A stretch of 51,599 nucleotides of DNA from Opitutia bacterium (GTDB lineage Bacteria > Verrucomicrobiota > Verrucomicrobiia > Opitutales > Opitutaceae). Below are positions 1-8,001 of the stretch, piece by piece. The stretch is from NCBI GenBank assembly GCA_947475065.1, contig CANJLB010000024.1:1-51599 (forward strand), written 5' to 3'. Each line of letters begins with the position of its first letter. Positions within the stretch are counted from its first letter, which is position 1. The notes beneath the pieces were generated by a model that worked only from the letters and a program-made list of their open reading frames with translations, searched no databases and had not been told where the DNA came from. A program made the position numbers and the translations under genes.

Positions 1-2
1 TC

Positions 3-140
3 AGCCATGTCACCGAACTGCGGCAGGCCATCGAGGCGTTCATTGCCGCCTACAATCCCTCGGCCAAGCCCTTCCGGTGGCGCAAGCGTGAGGTCAAGGG
101 ATCGCAGCTGAGAAATACTATTGTTAATCTTCGCAACTAA
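3..140 (+). CDS. IS630-type transposase, C-terminal fragment cut by the window edge
   Basis: The frame is open from the first bases and ends at TAA, giving 46 residues. The peptide has the look of the last part of IS630-family DDE transposases: a helix of the form LRQAIEAFIAAYN followed by AKPFRWRKRE, where members of this family typically carry FI.xYN...KPF.W. The catalytic residues lie upstream, outside the window, so I cannot say whether the element is intact. It is the only insertion-sequence coding sequence I recognise in the window. The right terminal inverted repeat should lie shortly after the stop codon, but without the left end I cannot define it. Confidence 0.7.
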   Translation, partial: SHVTELRQAIEAFIAAYNPSAKPFRWRKREVKGSQLRNTIVNLRN

Positions 141-608
141 GCACTAGGTCCCCGTCAAACCCCGATGTCGAGGGGAAAGGCGGAAGGGGTCATGTCTTAA
201 TTCTTGTTGTAAGACGTTCAAGCCAGTCCTGACGTGCACCGGGCTTCCGCCTGCGGACGGCGACAGAATGGCTGACCGTGACGGCGACCCCCAGGTGCCG
301 TGGTCCGGCCAGCCAGCCATTGCTCGTTGGGGTGTGGCGCATCCGCCCCGCCCGTACTCCAGCGGGCAACGGAGTCTTGGGGCCAGGGGTGTAAGCGTGC
401 GGTCAGCCACGGAGCGAGCGTGACCGGCCGTCCCATGCGTGGCAAGTCATGAAGGTTCGGTCGGACGCTTACTCCCCAGAAGCCATTCCGACTGGCCAGC
501 GAACCCTGCCATCGCAGGTCGCTACAACCGGCCCACAGGGGCAGATTGCGCCGGCCTGCTTCCGCCGCATGAACGCAACCGTGGCCCCGGGCACTCAGGC
601 CCTGAAAA
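141..608. other. 468-bp stretch without a recognisable gene
   Basis: This stretch lies between the transposase tail and the end of aroE. Open frames exist on both strands, but their translations are rich in Arg, Pro, Gly and Trp and resemble no family I know. The first part presumably contains the insertion-sequence end. I see no tRNA, no clear structured RNA and no terminator with a U-run. Confidence 0.5.
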
Positions 609-1532
609 TCATCTCGCGGCCAGCGCAGCCTCGGCTGCGGCGCGCATGGTGCCGACGGGAACCGGTGCGCCGGTCCAGATTTCCAGCGACTTCGCGCCTT
701 GGTGGACGAGCATCGCGAGGCCGTTGGCGTGCGGCACGCCAAGAGCGCCGGCGGCGCGCAAAAGAGGGCTGAGAGGCGGATTGTAGATCATGTCGAACAC
801 GGCGGCGGGGCGCGGCAAGGCGGTGAGGTCAACCGGCGGGGCGTCATGGGACCGGAGACCGGAACTCGTGGCATTGATCACGAGGGCATGGGCGGGGAGG
901 CCGGCATGCCCGCGGGCCGCGAGTTCTTCCAAGGTGAGGCCGTGCAACGGAATGCCTGCGGCACCGGCCAGCGGGGTGAGGTCCTTGAGGAGCGTGTTCA
1001 GGTGGGAGCGAGTGCGATTGGCGATCCAAAGGGCGGCGCAGCCGCGCGCGAGGCACTCGACGGCGGCACCGCGGGCGGCACCGCCCGCTCCCAGCAGCAG
1101 GACAGTCGCACCGGCGAGGTCGCGGCGGAGTTCTTCATGGACGGCGGCGGCGAGGCCGTGGCCGTCGGTGTTAAAGCCATGCCAGCCGGCATCGGCATGA
1201 AGGAGGGTGTTGACGGCACCGACCGGCTGCGCGGCGGCGTCAACCACGGCGACACGGGCGAGGGCGAGGACTTTGTGCGGGACCGTGAGATTGAGGCCGT
1301 GAAATTTTTTGGCGTGAAAGAGTTTCAGCGCCCGGGGAAGGTCATCGGGCGGGATGTCGAAGCGGAAATAACGCCAGTGGGCAAAACGGGGGTCGCGCGT
1401 CGCGAGACGGCCAAGCGCGGCGTTGTGCATCGGCGGACTGAGCGAATGTGCGATGGGGTGGCCGAGCACGGCCAGTGCAGTGCCGGTGTAGGCCCAGTGG
1501 GCGAGGTCGGCGAGGGTGTGGACGGTGTCCAT
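609..1532 (-). CDS. aroE: Shikimate dehydrogenase (NADP+) AroE
   Basis: The product reduces 3-dehydroshikimate to shikimate with NADPH, step four of the shikimate pathway, in the cytosol. It has 307 residues, slightly longer than the usual 270-290. The N-terminal substrate domain shows the motif GHPIAHSLSPPMHN (residues 24-37) with the shikimate-binding serines, and NLTVPHK with catalytic Lys87. NTDGHG carries the partner Asp123. The nucleotide-binding loop is GAGGAARG, followed by NRTRS, which fits NADP preference. The C-terminus keeps NGLAMLVHQGAKSLEIWTG. The gene stands alone on its strand, about 170 bp downstream of the YggS-like gene, with an inverted repeat between them. trpD and trpA are elsewhere in the window, so aromatic synthesis is dispersed here. 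Confidence 0.96.
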   Translation of the reverse strand: MDTVHTLADLAHWAYTGTALAVLGHPIAHSLSPPMHNAALGRLATRDPRFAHWRYFRFDIPPDDLPRALKLFHAKKFHGLNLTVPHKVLALARVAVVDAAAQPVGAVNTLLHADAGWHGFNTDGHGLAAAVHEELRRDLAGATVLLLGAGGAARGAAVECLARGCAALWIANRTRSHLNTLLKDLTPLAGAAGIPLHGLTLEELAARGHAGLPAHALVINATSSGLRSHDAPPVDLTALPRPAAVFDMIYNPPLSPLLRAAGALGVPHANGLAMLVHQGAKSLEIWTGAPVPVGTMRAAAEAALAAR

Positions 1533-1603
1533 GTTGATTTAATGCGGATTGCGGAGCGGGGAGTGCGGAATGTCAACCGGGCGGCGCGGGCAGTGGCATC
1601 CTT

Positions 1604-1686
1604 CTCTTACTCGTTCTCGTTCTCCTCTGGGTGATTGAGAAAATGGAGCGAAAGAAAGAAACCGCGAGAACGAGTGGGAGTAAGAG
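1604..1686. repeat. Imperfect inverted repeat between yggS and aroE
   Basis: The two 21-nt arms, 1604-1624 and 1666-1686, are reverse complements at 18 of 21 positions. They read CTCTTACTCGTTCTC... and, on the other side, GAGAACGAG...GAGTAAGAG. The enclosed 41 nt carries GAGAAAAT, which can pair with ATTTTCTC just beyond the right arm. It lies between two leftward genes and could be a transcript-end hairpin or a dispersed palindromic repeat. There is no U-run after the stem. Confidence 0.6.
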
Positions 1687-1702
1687 CAGGAGAACGATTT
1701 TC

Positions 1703-2425
1703 TCAGGACGCGCGGCCGCCGAAGAGCGCGGTGCCGATGCGCACGAGCGTGCTGCCGGCGGCGATGGCCGCCTCAAGGTCGCCGCTCATGCCCATCGAGA
1801 GCCCGTGGAGCGGGACGCCGAGGCGCGCCGCAAGGTCGTCACGGAGATTGCGGAGGTTGGCAAAGGTGCGGGCGGCATGCATGGCGGTTTCGGCTGGTGA
1901 CGGACCGAGCGGGGCGATGGTCATCAGGCCATCCACACGGAGGTTTTTCTGGGCGAGCGCGGTCTCAAGGAGGCGGGGCGCGTCGGCGAGGTCGGCCCCA
2001 AACTTTGCCGGGTCGTCGCCGGCGTTGATCTGCAGGAGGATTGGGAGGAGTTTTCCCTGCGCGGCGGCGGCGCGGCCGAGGAGCTGGAGAAGCTTGTCGC
2101 TGTCCACGCTCTGCACGCGGTCGAAGTGCGCGGCCGCGAGCGCGGCCTTGTTGGACTGGAGATGGCCGATGAGCTCCCATGCCAGCGCGGGGGCGGCACA
2201 CCCGGCGCGCTTGGCCACGCCTTCCTGCACGCGGTTCTCGCCGACGGCGCGCAGGCCGGCCCGTGCGACGGCCTCGGCAGCGGCCGGCGGATGGGTTTTG
2301 GTGACGGCGAGAATTTCCACGGTCGCGGGGTCACGTCCGGCGGCGTGGCAGGCAGCGGCAACACGGTCGCGCACGGCGGAGAGCCGGGCGGGAAAGTCGG
2401 CGTAAAGATCGGAAAGAGCGGACAT
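1703..2425 (-). CDS. yggS: YggS/PLPBP-family pyridoxal phosphate homeostasis protein
   Basis: This is a PLP-binding protein of the YggS/PLPBP family, which has a fold-type III (alanine-racemase-like) barrel but no known enzyme activity. It buffers free PLP and influences amino-acid and vitamin B6 homeostasis. Its 240 residues match the family length. The PLP lysine is Lys43 in the strand ILAVTKTHPP, followed by GENRVQE and HLQSNK; near the C-terminus LSMGMSGDLEAAIAAG binds the phosphate, and the family ending VRIGTALFG is present. The start ATG leaves 60 bp to the divergent LysR-type gene, so the two probably share a promoter region. Only the family is certain; there is no local partner that explains a specific role. 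Confidence 0.95.
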   Translation of the reverse strand: MSALSDLYADFPARLSAVRDRVAAACHAAGRDPATVEILAVTKTHPPAAAEAVARAGLRAVGENRVQEGVAKRAGCAAPALAWELIGHLQSNKAALAAAHFDRVQSVDSDKLLQLLGRAAAAQGKLLPILLQINAGDDPAKFGADLADAPRLLETALAQKNLRVDGLMTIAPLGPSPAETAMHAARTFANLRNLRDDLAARLGVPLHGLSMGMSGDLEAAIAAGSTLVRIGTALFGGRAS

Positions 2426-2485
2426 GGAATTGGGCTGGCGGCGGGACGGCAGGATGATTTAGCGTGGCCGCAGACTACCTTTGCC

Positions 2486-3388
2486 ATGCAAATCGAAAAT
2501 CTCAAAATCTTTGCCGACCTCGTCGAAACAAAAAGCTTCTCAAAGGCGGCGAAGCTCAACGGCATCACCCAGTCGGCCGTAAGCCAGCAGGCGCGCATGA
2601 TGGAGCGGCATTTCAAGGCGCTGCTCGTGGATCGCAGCCAGAAGCAGTTTCACCTCACCCGGGAGGGCACGCGGGTTTATGACACCGCCAAGGAAATCCT
2701 CCACAACTACGACACGCTGATGAGCGAGCTGCAGGAGATGAAGAAGGTCATCAGCGGCGCGATCCGCATCGCCACGATCTACTCGATCGGCCTGCACGAG
2801 CTGCCACCCTACATCAAGCGTCTGCTGCAGGACTACCCCTCGGTCAACGTCCGCGTCGAATACCGCCGCTCCAACCTCGTCTATGAGGATTTGCTGCACA
2901 ACGCGGTGGACTTCGGCCTGGTCGCCTTTCCCGTGAAAACACGGCAGCTCGAGATCATTCCTTTCCGGGAGGACCAGCTCGTGCTCATCACCCACCCCAA
3001 GCATGCGCTGGCCGCAAAGACCGAGGTCGAGATCAAGGACCTCGCCGGGCAGAAGTTCATCAGCTTCGATCCCGACATCCCGACGCGGAAGGCCGTGGAC
3101 CAGATTCTGCGCGACCAGAAGCTCGAGATCGAGCCGGTGATGGAGTTCGACAACATCGAGACAGTAAAGCGCGCCGTCGAGATTGACCACGGCATCGCCA
3201 TCGTGCCGCAGGCCACCGTCCGGCAGGAGATGCGGCAGGGAACTCTGGCCGTGCGGCCGTTCAAGGGCGGCGGGCTGACCCGCCCGCTCGCCATCATGCA
3301 CCGCAAGGGGCGGGTCTTTACGCCGGCGATGAAGAAGTTCATCGAGATCCTCGTGCAAGGATTGCCCGCAAAGGAACGGGACGCATGA
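2486..3388 (+). CDS. LysR-family transcriptional regulator
   Basis: The 300-residue protein has the LysR architecture. An N-terminal winged helix-turn-helix occupies roughly residues 1-60, with FADLVETKSFSKAAKLNGITQSAVSQQ-type helices. A periplasmic-binding-protein-like effector domain spans about 90-290 (ATIYSIGLHELPPYIKRLL; AVDFGLVAFPV; GIAIVPQATV). I start it at the ATG before QIENLKIFADL, because the open frame extends far upstream but that part overlaps the YggS gene start and has no family similarity. The effector is unknown. Genes for LysR proteins often regulate the divergent neighbour, here yggS, or the downstream thioredoxin-like gene, whose start overlaps this stop codon by 4 bp. 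Confidence 0.93.
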   Translation: MQIENLKIFADLVETKSFSKAAKLNGITQSAVSQQARMMERHFKALLVDRSQKQFHLTREGTRVYDTAKEILHNYDTLMSELQEMKKVISGAIRIATIYSIGLHELPPYIKRLLQDYPSVNVRVEYRRSNLVYEDLLHNAVDFGLVAFPVKTRQLEIIPFREDQLVLITHPKHALAAKTEVEIKDLAGQKFISFDPDIPTRKAVDQILRDQKLEIEPVMEFDNIETVKRAVEIDHGIAIVPQATVRQEMRQGTLAVRPFKGGGLTRPLAIMHRKGRVFTPAMKKFIEILVQGLPAKERDA

Positions 3389-3966
3389 GGTGGGCCTGGC
3401 TTTTTCTCGCCGCCTGCGCTGTCGGCGCGCTGGTTTCCTACTGGCCGCGCGGCGCGGCCGAACCTTACACGGGAACGCTGCCCGTGATCGCCAACGCACC
3501 GGCATGGACGCTGCGTGATGTGGACGGCCGCGAGGTGCGCTCGGCGGATTTTGCGGGCAAGGTCATCGTGGTGGACTTTTGGGCGACGTGGTGTCCGCCC
3601 TGCCTCGAGGAAATCCCCGGCTACATCGCGCTCCAAAAAAAATACGCCGCGCAAGGTCTGGTCATCCTGGGCCTTTCCGTGGACGCCGCCGGGGTCACCG
3701 TCGTGAAAAATTTTGCCACCGGGCACCAGATGAACTACCCGGTGCTGATGGCCGACGACTCGACGGTGAAGGCATTCGGTGGCGTCAGCGCCATTCCGAC
3801 GACATTCCTCATTGATCGCCTGGGCCGGATCCGCCACCGCAAAGTCGGCACGGCGGCCCCGGACTGGTATGACAGCGTGGTCGCGTCCGTGCTCAAGGAG
3901 GCGGGCCTGGCCGAAGCCTCGGCGGCATCGCCCGCCGCCACGCCGGTGCCGGCAGCGGTGCCGTAA
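3385..3966 (+). CDS. TlpA/ResA-type membrane-anchored thioredoxin-like protein
   Basis: The product is a 193-residue thiol-disulfide oxidoreductase. An N-terminal hydrophobic segment (about residues 3-19, AWLFLAACAVGALVSYW) should anchor it in the inner membrane with the thioredoxin domain outside. The active site is WATWCPPC with Cys70 and Cys73, and the cis-proline loop is AIPTTFLID. The AhpC/TSA-like pattern fits the TlpA, ResA and CcmG group, which reduce cytochrome c apoproteins or other exported thiols. The C-terminus is a low-complexity Ala/Pro tail. The start codon overlaps the LysR stop (ATGA), so the two are translationally coupled, an unusual pairing. No cytochrome maturation genes are nearby. 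Confidence 0.92.
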   Translation: MRWAWLFLAACAVGALVSYWPRGAAEPYTGTLPVIANAPAWTLRDVDGREVRSADFAGKVIVVDFWATWCPPCLEEIPGYIALQKKYAAQGLVILGLSVDAAGVTVVKNFATGHQMNYPVLMADDSTVKAFGGVSAIPTTFLIDRLGRIRHRKVGTAAPDWYDSVVASVLKEAGLAEASAASPAATPVPAAVP

Positions 3967-3989
3967 GCTCGCGGTCCCACGCCATCAAA

Positions 3990-4793
3990 ATGCCGCTGCC
4001 GACCATCCTGTATGAGGACGACGTGCTCGTCGCGTTCGACAAGCCGGCCGGCCTGCCCGTCGTGCCAGAACCGGGGATCACATCCACGCTGGTGCCGCTT
4101 ATGCGGCTCGTCCGCGCCCAATACGGCGAGAGTGTCGCCACGGTCCACCGGATTGACACCGAAACCGGCGGCGTGCTGCTCTGTGCCAAGACCAAACCGG
4201 CGCTCGATTTCCTGAGCGGACAGTTTCAGGGCAAGACCGCGCAGAAAATCCATCACGCGCTGGTCGCCGTGCTGCCGCCCGAGGCGCTGACCGGCGTGAC
4301 CGCGCCCATACGGACCCCCGCCGGCCTGCTGCCAGAGACGTTCACGGTGGAGCTGGCGGTCGCCAAGGACGAGCACCAGAGCGGCCGGATGCTCGGCGGC
4401 AAACTGCGCGGCAGCCGCCCGGCTACGACGGAGTTCCGCCCGCTGGACCACTTTGGCCGCTTCGCCTGGCTGGAGTGCCGTCCGCTCACGGGACGCACCC
4501 ATCAGGTGCGTGTCCACCTCGCCGCGTCCGGCCTGCCTGTGCTGAACGATCCGCTCTACGGCACGCCGGAGATCGAGCTGCGGCTGTCTGCGCTCAAGCG
4601 CGGCTACAAAGGCCGCGATCATGAGCAGCCGCTGATCCGCCGCCTCGCGCTGCACGCCGGCGTGCTCACCGTGAAGCACCCGTCCACCGGCGAACCAATC
4701 ACCTTCACCGCCCCCCTGCCCCACGAGTTTGCGGTGGCACTGAAAAATCTGCGGAAATATTCGGCCGGCGTGCGCAGGGCGCCGGCCGCCTAA
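3990..4793 (+). CDS. RluA-family RNA pseudouridine synthase
   Basis: The 267-residue protein isomerises specific uridines to pseudouridine in rRNA or tRNA. The catalytic motif is HRIDTETGG with Asp56, the family aspartate. Earlier, LVAFDKPAGLPVVPE matches the KPxG strand, and the C-terminal half shows LTGRTHQVRVHLAASG and DPLYG. There is no N-terminal S4 domain, so it is closer to RluA/TruC in design than to RluC or RluD; the exact target uridine cannot be read from sequence. The stretch at roughly 120-150, with KDEHQSGRMLGGKLRG, is longer than in E. coli RluA. It follows the thioredoxin gene by 23 bp and may be co-transcribed. Confidence 0.93.
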   Translation: MPLPTILYEDDVLVAFDKPAGLPVVPEPGITSTLVPLMRLVRAQYGESVATVHRIDTETGGVLLCAKTKPALDFLSGQFQGKTAQKIHHALVAVLPPEALTGVTAPIRTPAGLLPETFTVELAVAKDEHQSGRMLGGKLRGSRPATTEFRPLDHFGRFAWLECRPLTGRTHQVRVHLAASGLPVLNDPLYGTPEIELRLSALKRGYKGRDHEQPLIRRLALHAGVLTVKHPSTGEPITFTAPLPHEFAVALKNLRKYSAGVRRAPAA

Positions 4794-4894
4794 CGGTCCA
4801 AACTTTGCGACGTTCCCGCTGCGTGCGCAGCCGGCTAGGTGCAGCGTCCAGGCGCTCCTCACGCCGGACGGCGAGTTCTGCGCTCGCACCGAAC

Positions 4895-6772
4895 TTACCC
4901 GGCCAATACCGGCGTGAGCGGCACGTCCTTGAGTTTGATTCCAGCGAGCTTTTTCACGACGAACTCGGCTTCGGCGCTGGCGACGTCGGCCAGCGTGTGG
5001 TCTTCGTGGATGTCAATCGCTCCCACGACGCCGGCGGGCAGCCTGGTGACACCTGCGATCTTGCCCACAATGTCGGCGGGGGTGACGAGCTGCGCCCGGC
5101 CCACGTTGAAGCGCACGACGGTCATGCCCGGCTCACGGCCAGTGCGCGGTTTGCGCTCGTATTTCGGTTTGCGCGCCGGCGGGCCGGCGTCGGTCTGGCT
5201 GCCGACGGGCGGGACGGCGGCATGGACGGGAGCCGGGGCGACCTCCGGCTCCACGGCCGGCACGGCGGGCAGTTTCATTTTTTTGGCCACCCACGCCGGC
5301 GCGCCCGGCGGCAGCACCGGCTTTCGCGCCTCGGCCGCCGCCTTGGCCGGCGGCGGGCCGCCGTAGCGCGGCTTAGCACGCGCTTCCGGCACTATGGCTG
5401 GGGGCGCGGACCGAAGGATGGGCGGCGGGGGGGTGTCCACCGGGCCTGGGGCGGCGGCCGGCTTGCCCGGTGCCGGCGCGCCGGCGCCACCTTGCAGAAG
5501 ATGGATAAGCGCGGAACAGATGTCGGTGCTGGCGTGGCCTTGGTCGAGCAGGCGGTCAATCATGCGGTCGTGCGGCCGGAATTGCTTCGCCTCAAGGGTA
5601 GCGCGGATTTTCTCAAAAAACACGTTGGCGCGCGCCTCCTCCACCTCGTCAATGGACGGGATGCGTTCGCGGCGGATGTTGAGCCGCGCCCAGCGCACCA
5701 TGCTTTGCAGTTTGTAGATCTCCTGCCCGGAGACGAAGGTGAACGCCCGGCCCGACTTGCCCGCCCGCCCGGTGCGGCCGATGCGGTGCGTGTAGTCCTC
5801 GGCGTCGTTGGGCAGGTCGAAGTTGAACACCACCTCCAGGTCGTCCACGTCGAGTCCGCGCGCGGCCACATCGGTGGCGACGAGGAACTCAAACTTCCGC
5901 CCACGGAATTTTGCCATCACCCGGTCGCGTTGCGCCTGCGTGATGTCGCCGTGCAGGCGGTCGGTCGCATAGCCGCGCGCGTGGAGGTGCGAATCGAGCT
6001 CGTCCACCATGATCTTGGTGCTGCAAAAAATGATGCCGTAGCGGAAATCATGCACGTCAATCAGCCGCGTCAGCGCCTCGATCTTCGAGCGGCGGTCCAC
6101 CTCGAAATAGACCTGGTCCACCTGCGGGGCGTTTTGCGCGACCGACTCGATGCGGATCCACTCCGGGTCCTTCGCATAGCGGCCGATCAGATCCTGGATC
6201 GCCCGCGGGATCGTCGCCGAGAAAAAGAGCAGCTGCCGCGTGACGGGCATCGCCTTCAGGATCTTTTCGATGTCGTCGCGGAAGCCCATGTCGAGCATCC
6301 GGTCGGTCTCGTCGAGCACGGCGAGCTTGAGCTGGTCGAGCCGCAGCGTGCCCCGCTCCATGTGATCCATCACCCGGCCCGGCGTGCCAATGACGACCTG
6401 CGCGCCCGCCGCGAGCGCGCGGAACTGGCGCTCGTAGCTCTGCCCGCCGTAGATTGGCACCGCCGAGAGGCCGCGCTTGAAAAACGACAGCTTGCCCACC
6501 TCCTCGGCGACCTGCACGGCCAGCTCGCGCGTGGGGCAGAGGATGAGCACCTGCGCCGCGCGCAGCTTCACGTCCACGCGTTCGATGGCCGGCAAGGCAA
6601 ACGCCGCCGTCTTGCCCGAGCCCGTCGAGGACTGGCCCACGACATCACGCCCCGCGAGGATGGCGGGGATGACGGCGGTCTGGATGGGCGAAGCCTCCTC
6701 AAAGCCCATCTTGGCCACAGCCTTGAGGGCATCAGGCGAGAGGCCGAGCGCGGAGAACGGAAGTTTTTCCAT
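4895..6772 (-). CDS. DEAD-box ATP-dependent RNA helicase with DbpA-like RNA-binding tail
   Basis: This is a 625-residue DEAD-box helicase of the DeaD/CsdA/DbpA group, acting in ribosome assembly and mRNA unwinding. The Q-motif region is FSALGLSPDALKAVAKMGFEEASPIQ. Walker A is GQSSTGSGKTAAFALP. Motif II reads DETD rather than DEAD (VLDETDRMLDMGF). Motif III is FFSAT, and motif VI is YTHRIGRTGRAG. A Pro/Ala-rich linker follows at about residues 420-530, and then a C-terminal DbpA-type RRM (MTVVRFNVGRAQLVTPADIVGKIAG). I use the ATG before EKLPFSALGLSP; the 14 codons upstream in frame look non-coding. DETD instead of DEAD keeps both acidic residues and is unlikely to abolish activity. Confidence 0.94.
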   Translation of the reverse strand: MEKLPFSALGLSPDALKAVAKMGFEEASPIQTAVIPAILAGRDVVGQSSTGSGKTAAFALPAIERVDVKLRAAQVLILCPTRELAVQVAEEVGKLSFFKRGLSAVPIYGGQSYERQFRALAAGAQVVIGTPGRVMDHMERGTLRLDQLKLAVLDETDRMLDMGFRDDIEKILKAMPVTRQLLFFSATIPRAIQDLIGRYAKDPEWIRIESVAQNAPQVDQVYFEVDRRSKIEALTRLIDVHDFRYGIIFCSTKIMVDELDSHLHARGYATDRLHGDITQAQRDRVMAKFRGRKFEFLVATDVAARGLDVDDLEVVFNFDLPNDAEDYTHRIGRTGRAGKSGRAFTFVSGQEIYKLQSMVRWARLNIRRERIPSIDEVEEARANVFFEKIRATLEAKQFRPHDRMIDRLLDQGHASTDICSALIHLLQGGAGAPAPGKPAAAPGPVDTPPPPILRSAPPAIVPEARAKPRYGGPPPAKAAAEARKPVLPPGAPAWVAKKMKLPAVPAVEPEVAPAPVHAAVPPVGSQTDAGPPARKPKYERKPRTGREPGMTVVRFNVGRAQLVTPADIVGKIAGVTRLPAGVVGAIDIHEDHTLADVASAEAEFVVKKLAGIKLKDVPLTPVLAG

Positions 6773-6891
6773 GCGGCACGGTGCGCGCCTGGATAGGACG
6801 TGGCGAGCGCGCATTTCATCCTGCGATTGGGCGCGACAAGAGCGACCAGAACGGAAATCCTTGCCACGACGAAGCCCCCACCCTTCCCCAC

Positions 6892-7890
6892 ATGCCTCCT
6901 CCCGAAGAAATCCGCTGGGCCCAGATCGCCTGCGGCGAAGTCACCGAAAGGAAAAGCGGCCCCGCCTTCGACAAGGTGGCGCACTCACGGCGCGTCGGCG
7001 TATTTGGCCGGGACGCCGCACGCACCCGGGACTACGCGGCGCGCCACGGCATTGCGTTCGCCACGACCGACGTGGCCGCGCTGCTCGCCCATCCCGGAGT
7101 CAACGCCGTCTACATCGCCACCCCGCCCGGCTCACACCTGCACTACACCCGGCTGGCGGCGGCGGCGGGCAAGGCCGTCTATGTTGAGAAGCCGATGGCA
7201 CGCACCGTGGCCGAGTGCGAGGAGATGATCGCAGTGTGCCGCCGCGCGGGCGTGCCGCTGTTTGTCGCCTACTACCGCCGGGCGCTGCCCAAATATGTCC
7301 GCGTCAAGGCGCTGCTCGACGCGGGCGCAATCGGGCGGCCGCTGCACCTCACCGTGCGCTATCGCTGCGCCCCGCGTCCCGCGGACCTGAATCCCGCCGC
7401 ACCGCCGTGGCGCGTGCAGCCTGAGCATGCCGGGCCGGGCGGTTATTTCATGGACATGGCCTCGCATCAGCTCGACCTGCTCGACTGGCTGTTCGGTCCG
7501 GTGCGGCACGCAGCCGGCGCGGCCTGCCAGGCCGGCGCGGTCTATGCGCGTGAAGACACGGTCACGGGCCATTTTACCCTGGGCGGCGGCGTGCCGGGAA
7601 CGGGTGCGTGGTGCTTTGTCACCGACCCGGCGGCAGCGTGCGACGAGACGGAAATCGTCGGCGACGCCGGCATCCTCCGCTACTCGACCTTTGACGACAC
7701 ACCCGTGCGGCTCGCCACCGGCACGCGCGCGGAGGAGTTCGCCCATCCGTTTCCCGAGCACGTGCAACAGCCGCTAATCGCCAGTGTCGTGGCGGCCTTG
7801 CGGGGTGCCGGCGTGTGCTCCAGCACCGGCGAAAGCGCGCTGCGCGCCAACCGCACCGCCGCGGCGCTGCTGGGAGCGGTGGAGTTGTGA
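6892..7890 (+). CDS. Gfo/Idh/MocA-family NAD(P)-dependent oxidoreductase
   Basis: The 332-residue protein belongs to the sugar/inositol dehydrogenase-like family. The N-terminal Rossmann fold starts IRWAQIACGEVTERKSGPAF, where GxGxxxx is seen as ACGEVTE. The family signature is VYVEKPMA, which supplies the catalytic lysine, followed by FVAYYRRALP. The C-terminal alpha/beta domain contains GPGGYFMDMASHQLDLLDW, with the His that usually acts at the active site. The substrate cannot be deduced, since no sugar transport or catabolic genes adjoin it. I chose the ATG 37 codons inside the longest frame because the Rossmann strand begins directly after it and the upstream part overlaps the leader of the divergent helicase gene. 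Confidence 0.9.
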   Translation: MPPPEEIRWAQIACGEVTERKSGPAFDKVAHSRRVGVFGRDAARTRDYAARHGIAFATTDVAALLAHPGVNAVYIATPPGSHLHYTRLAAAAGKAVYVEKPMARTVAECEEMIAVCRRAGVPLFVAYYRRALPKYVRVKALLDAGAIGRPLHLTVRYRCAPRPADLNPAAPPWRVQPEHAGPGGYFMDMASHQLDLLDWLFGPVRHAAGAACQAGAVYAREDTVTGHFTLGGGVPGTGAWCFVTDPAAACDETEIVGDAGILRYSTFDDTPVRLATGTRAEEFAHPFPEHVQQPLIASVVAALRGAGVCSSTGESALRANRTAAALLGAVEL

Positions 7891-7913
7891 CGCCGGCAAT
7901 GGACCCAGCCTCA

Positions 7914-7946
7914 TAAAAAGCCCGCGCAGCGTAAGGCTGCACGGGC
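7914..7946 (-). terminator. Rho-independent terminator of the TPR gene
   Basis: An 11-bp stem with one mismatch (7920-7930 pairing with 7936-7946) closes a 5-nt loop. On the minus strand it is followed by a run of five T. It lies 56 bp after the stop of the leftward TPR gene and just after the stop of the rightward oxidoreductase gene. Confidence 0.8.
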
Positions 7947-8001
7947 AGAGGTGCTGGAGCGATAGAGACTGGGGCAGGCCGCAAGCGGCTGCCAGCCCGG
8001 T

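Noticed and set aside
141-608. Possible group II intron or structured RNA after the transposase
   Set aside because: Some stretches reminded me of intron leaders, but I found no domain V hairpin, no reverse transcriptase and no clear 5' or 3' consensus.
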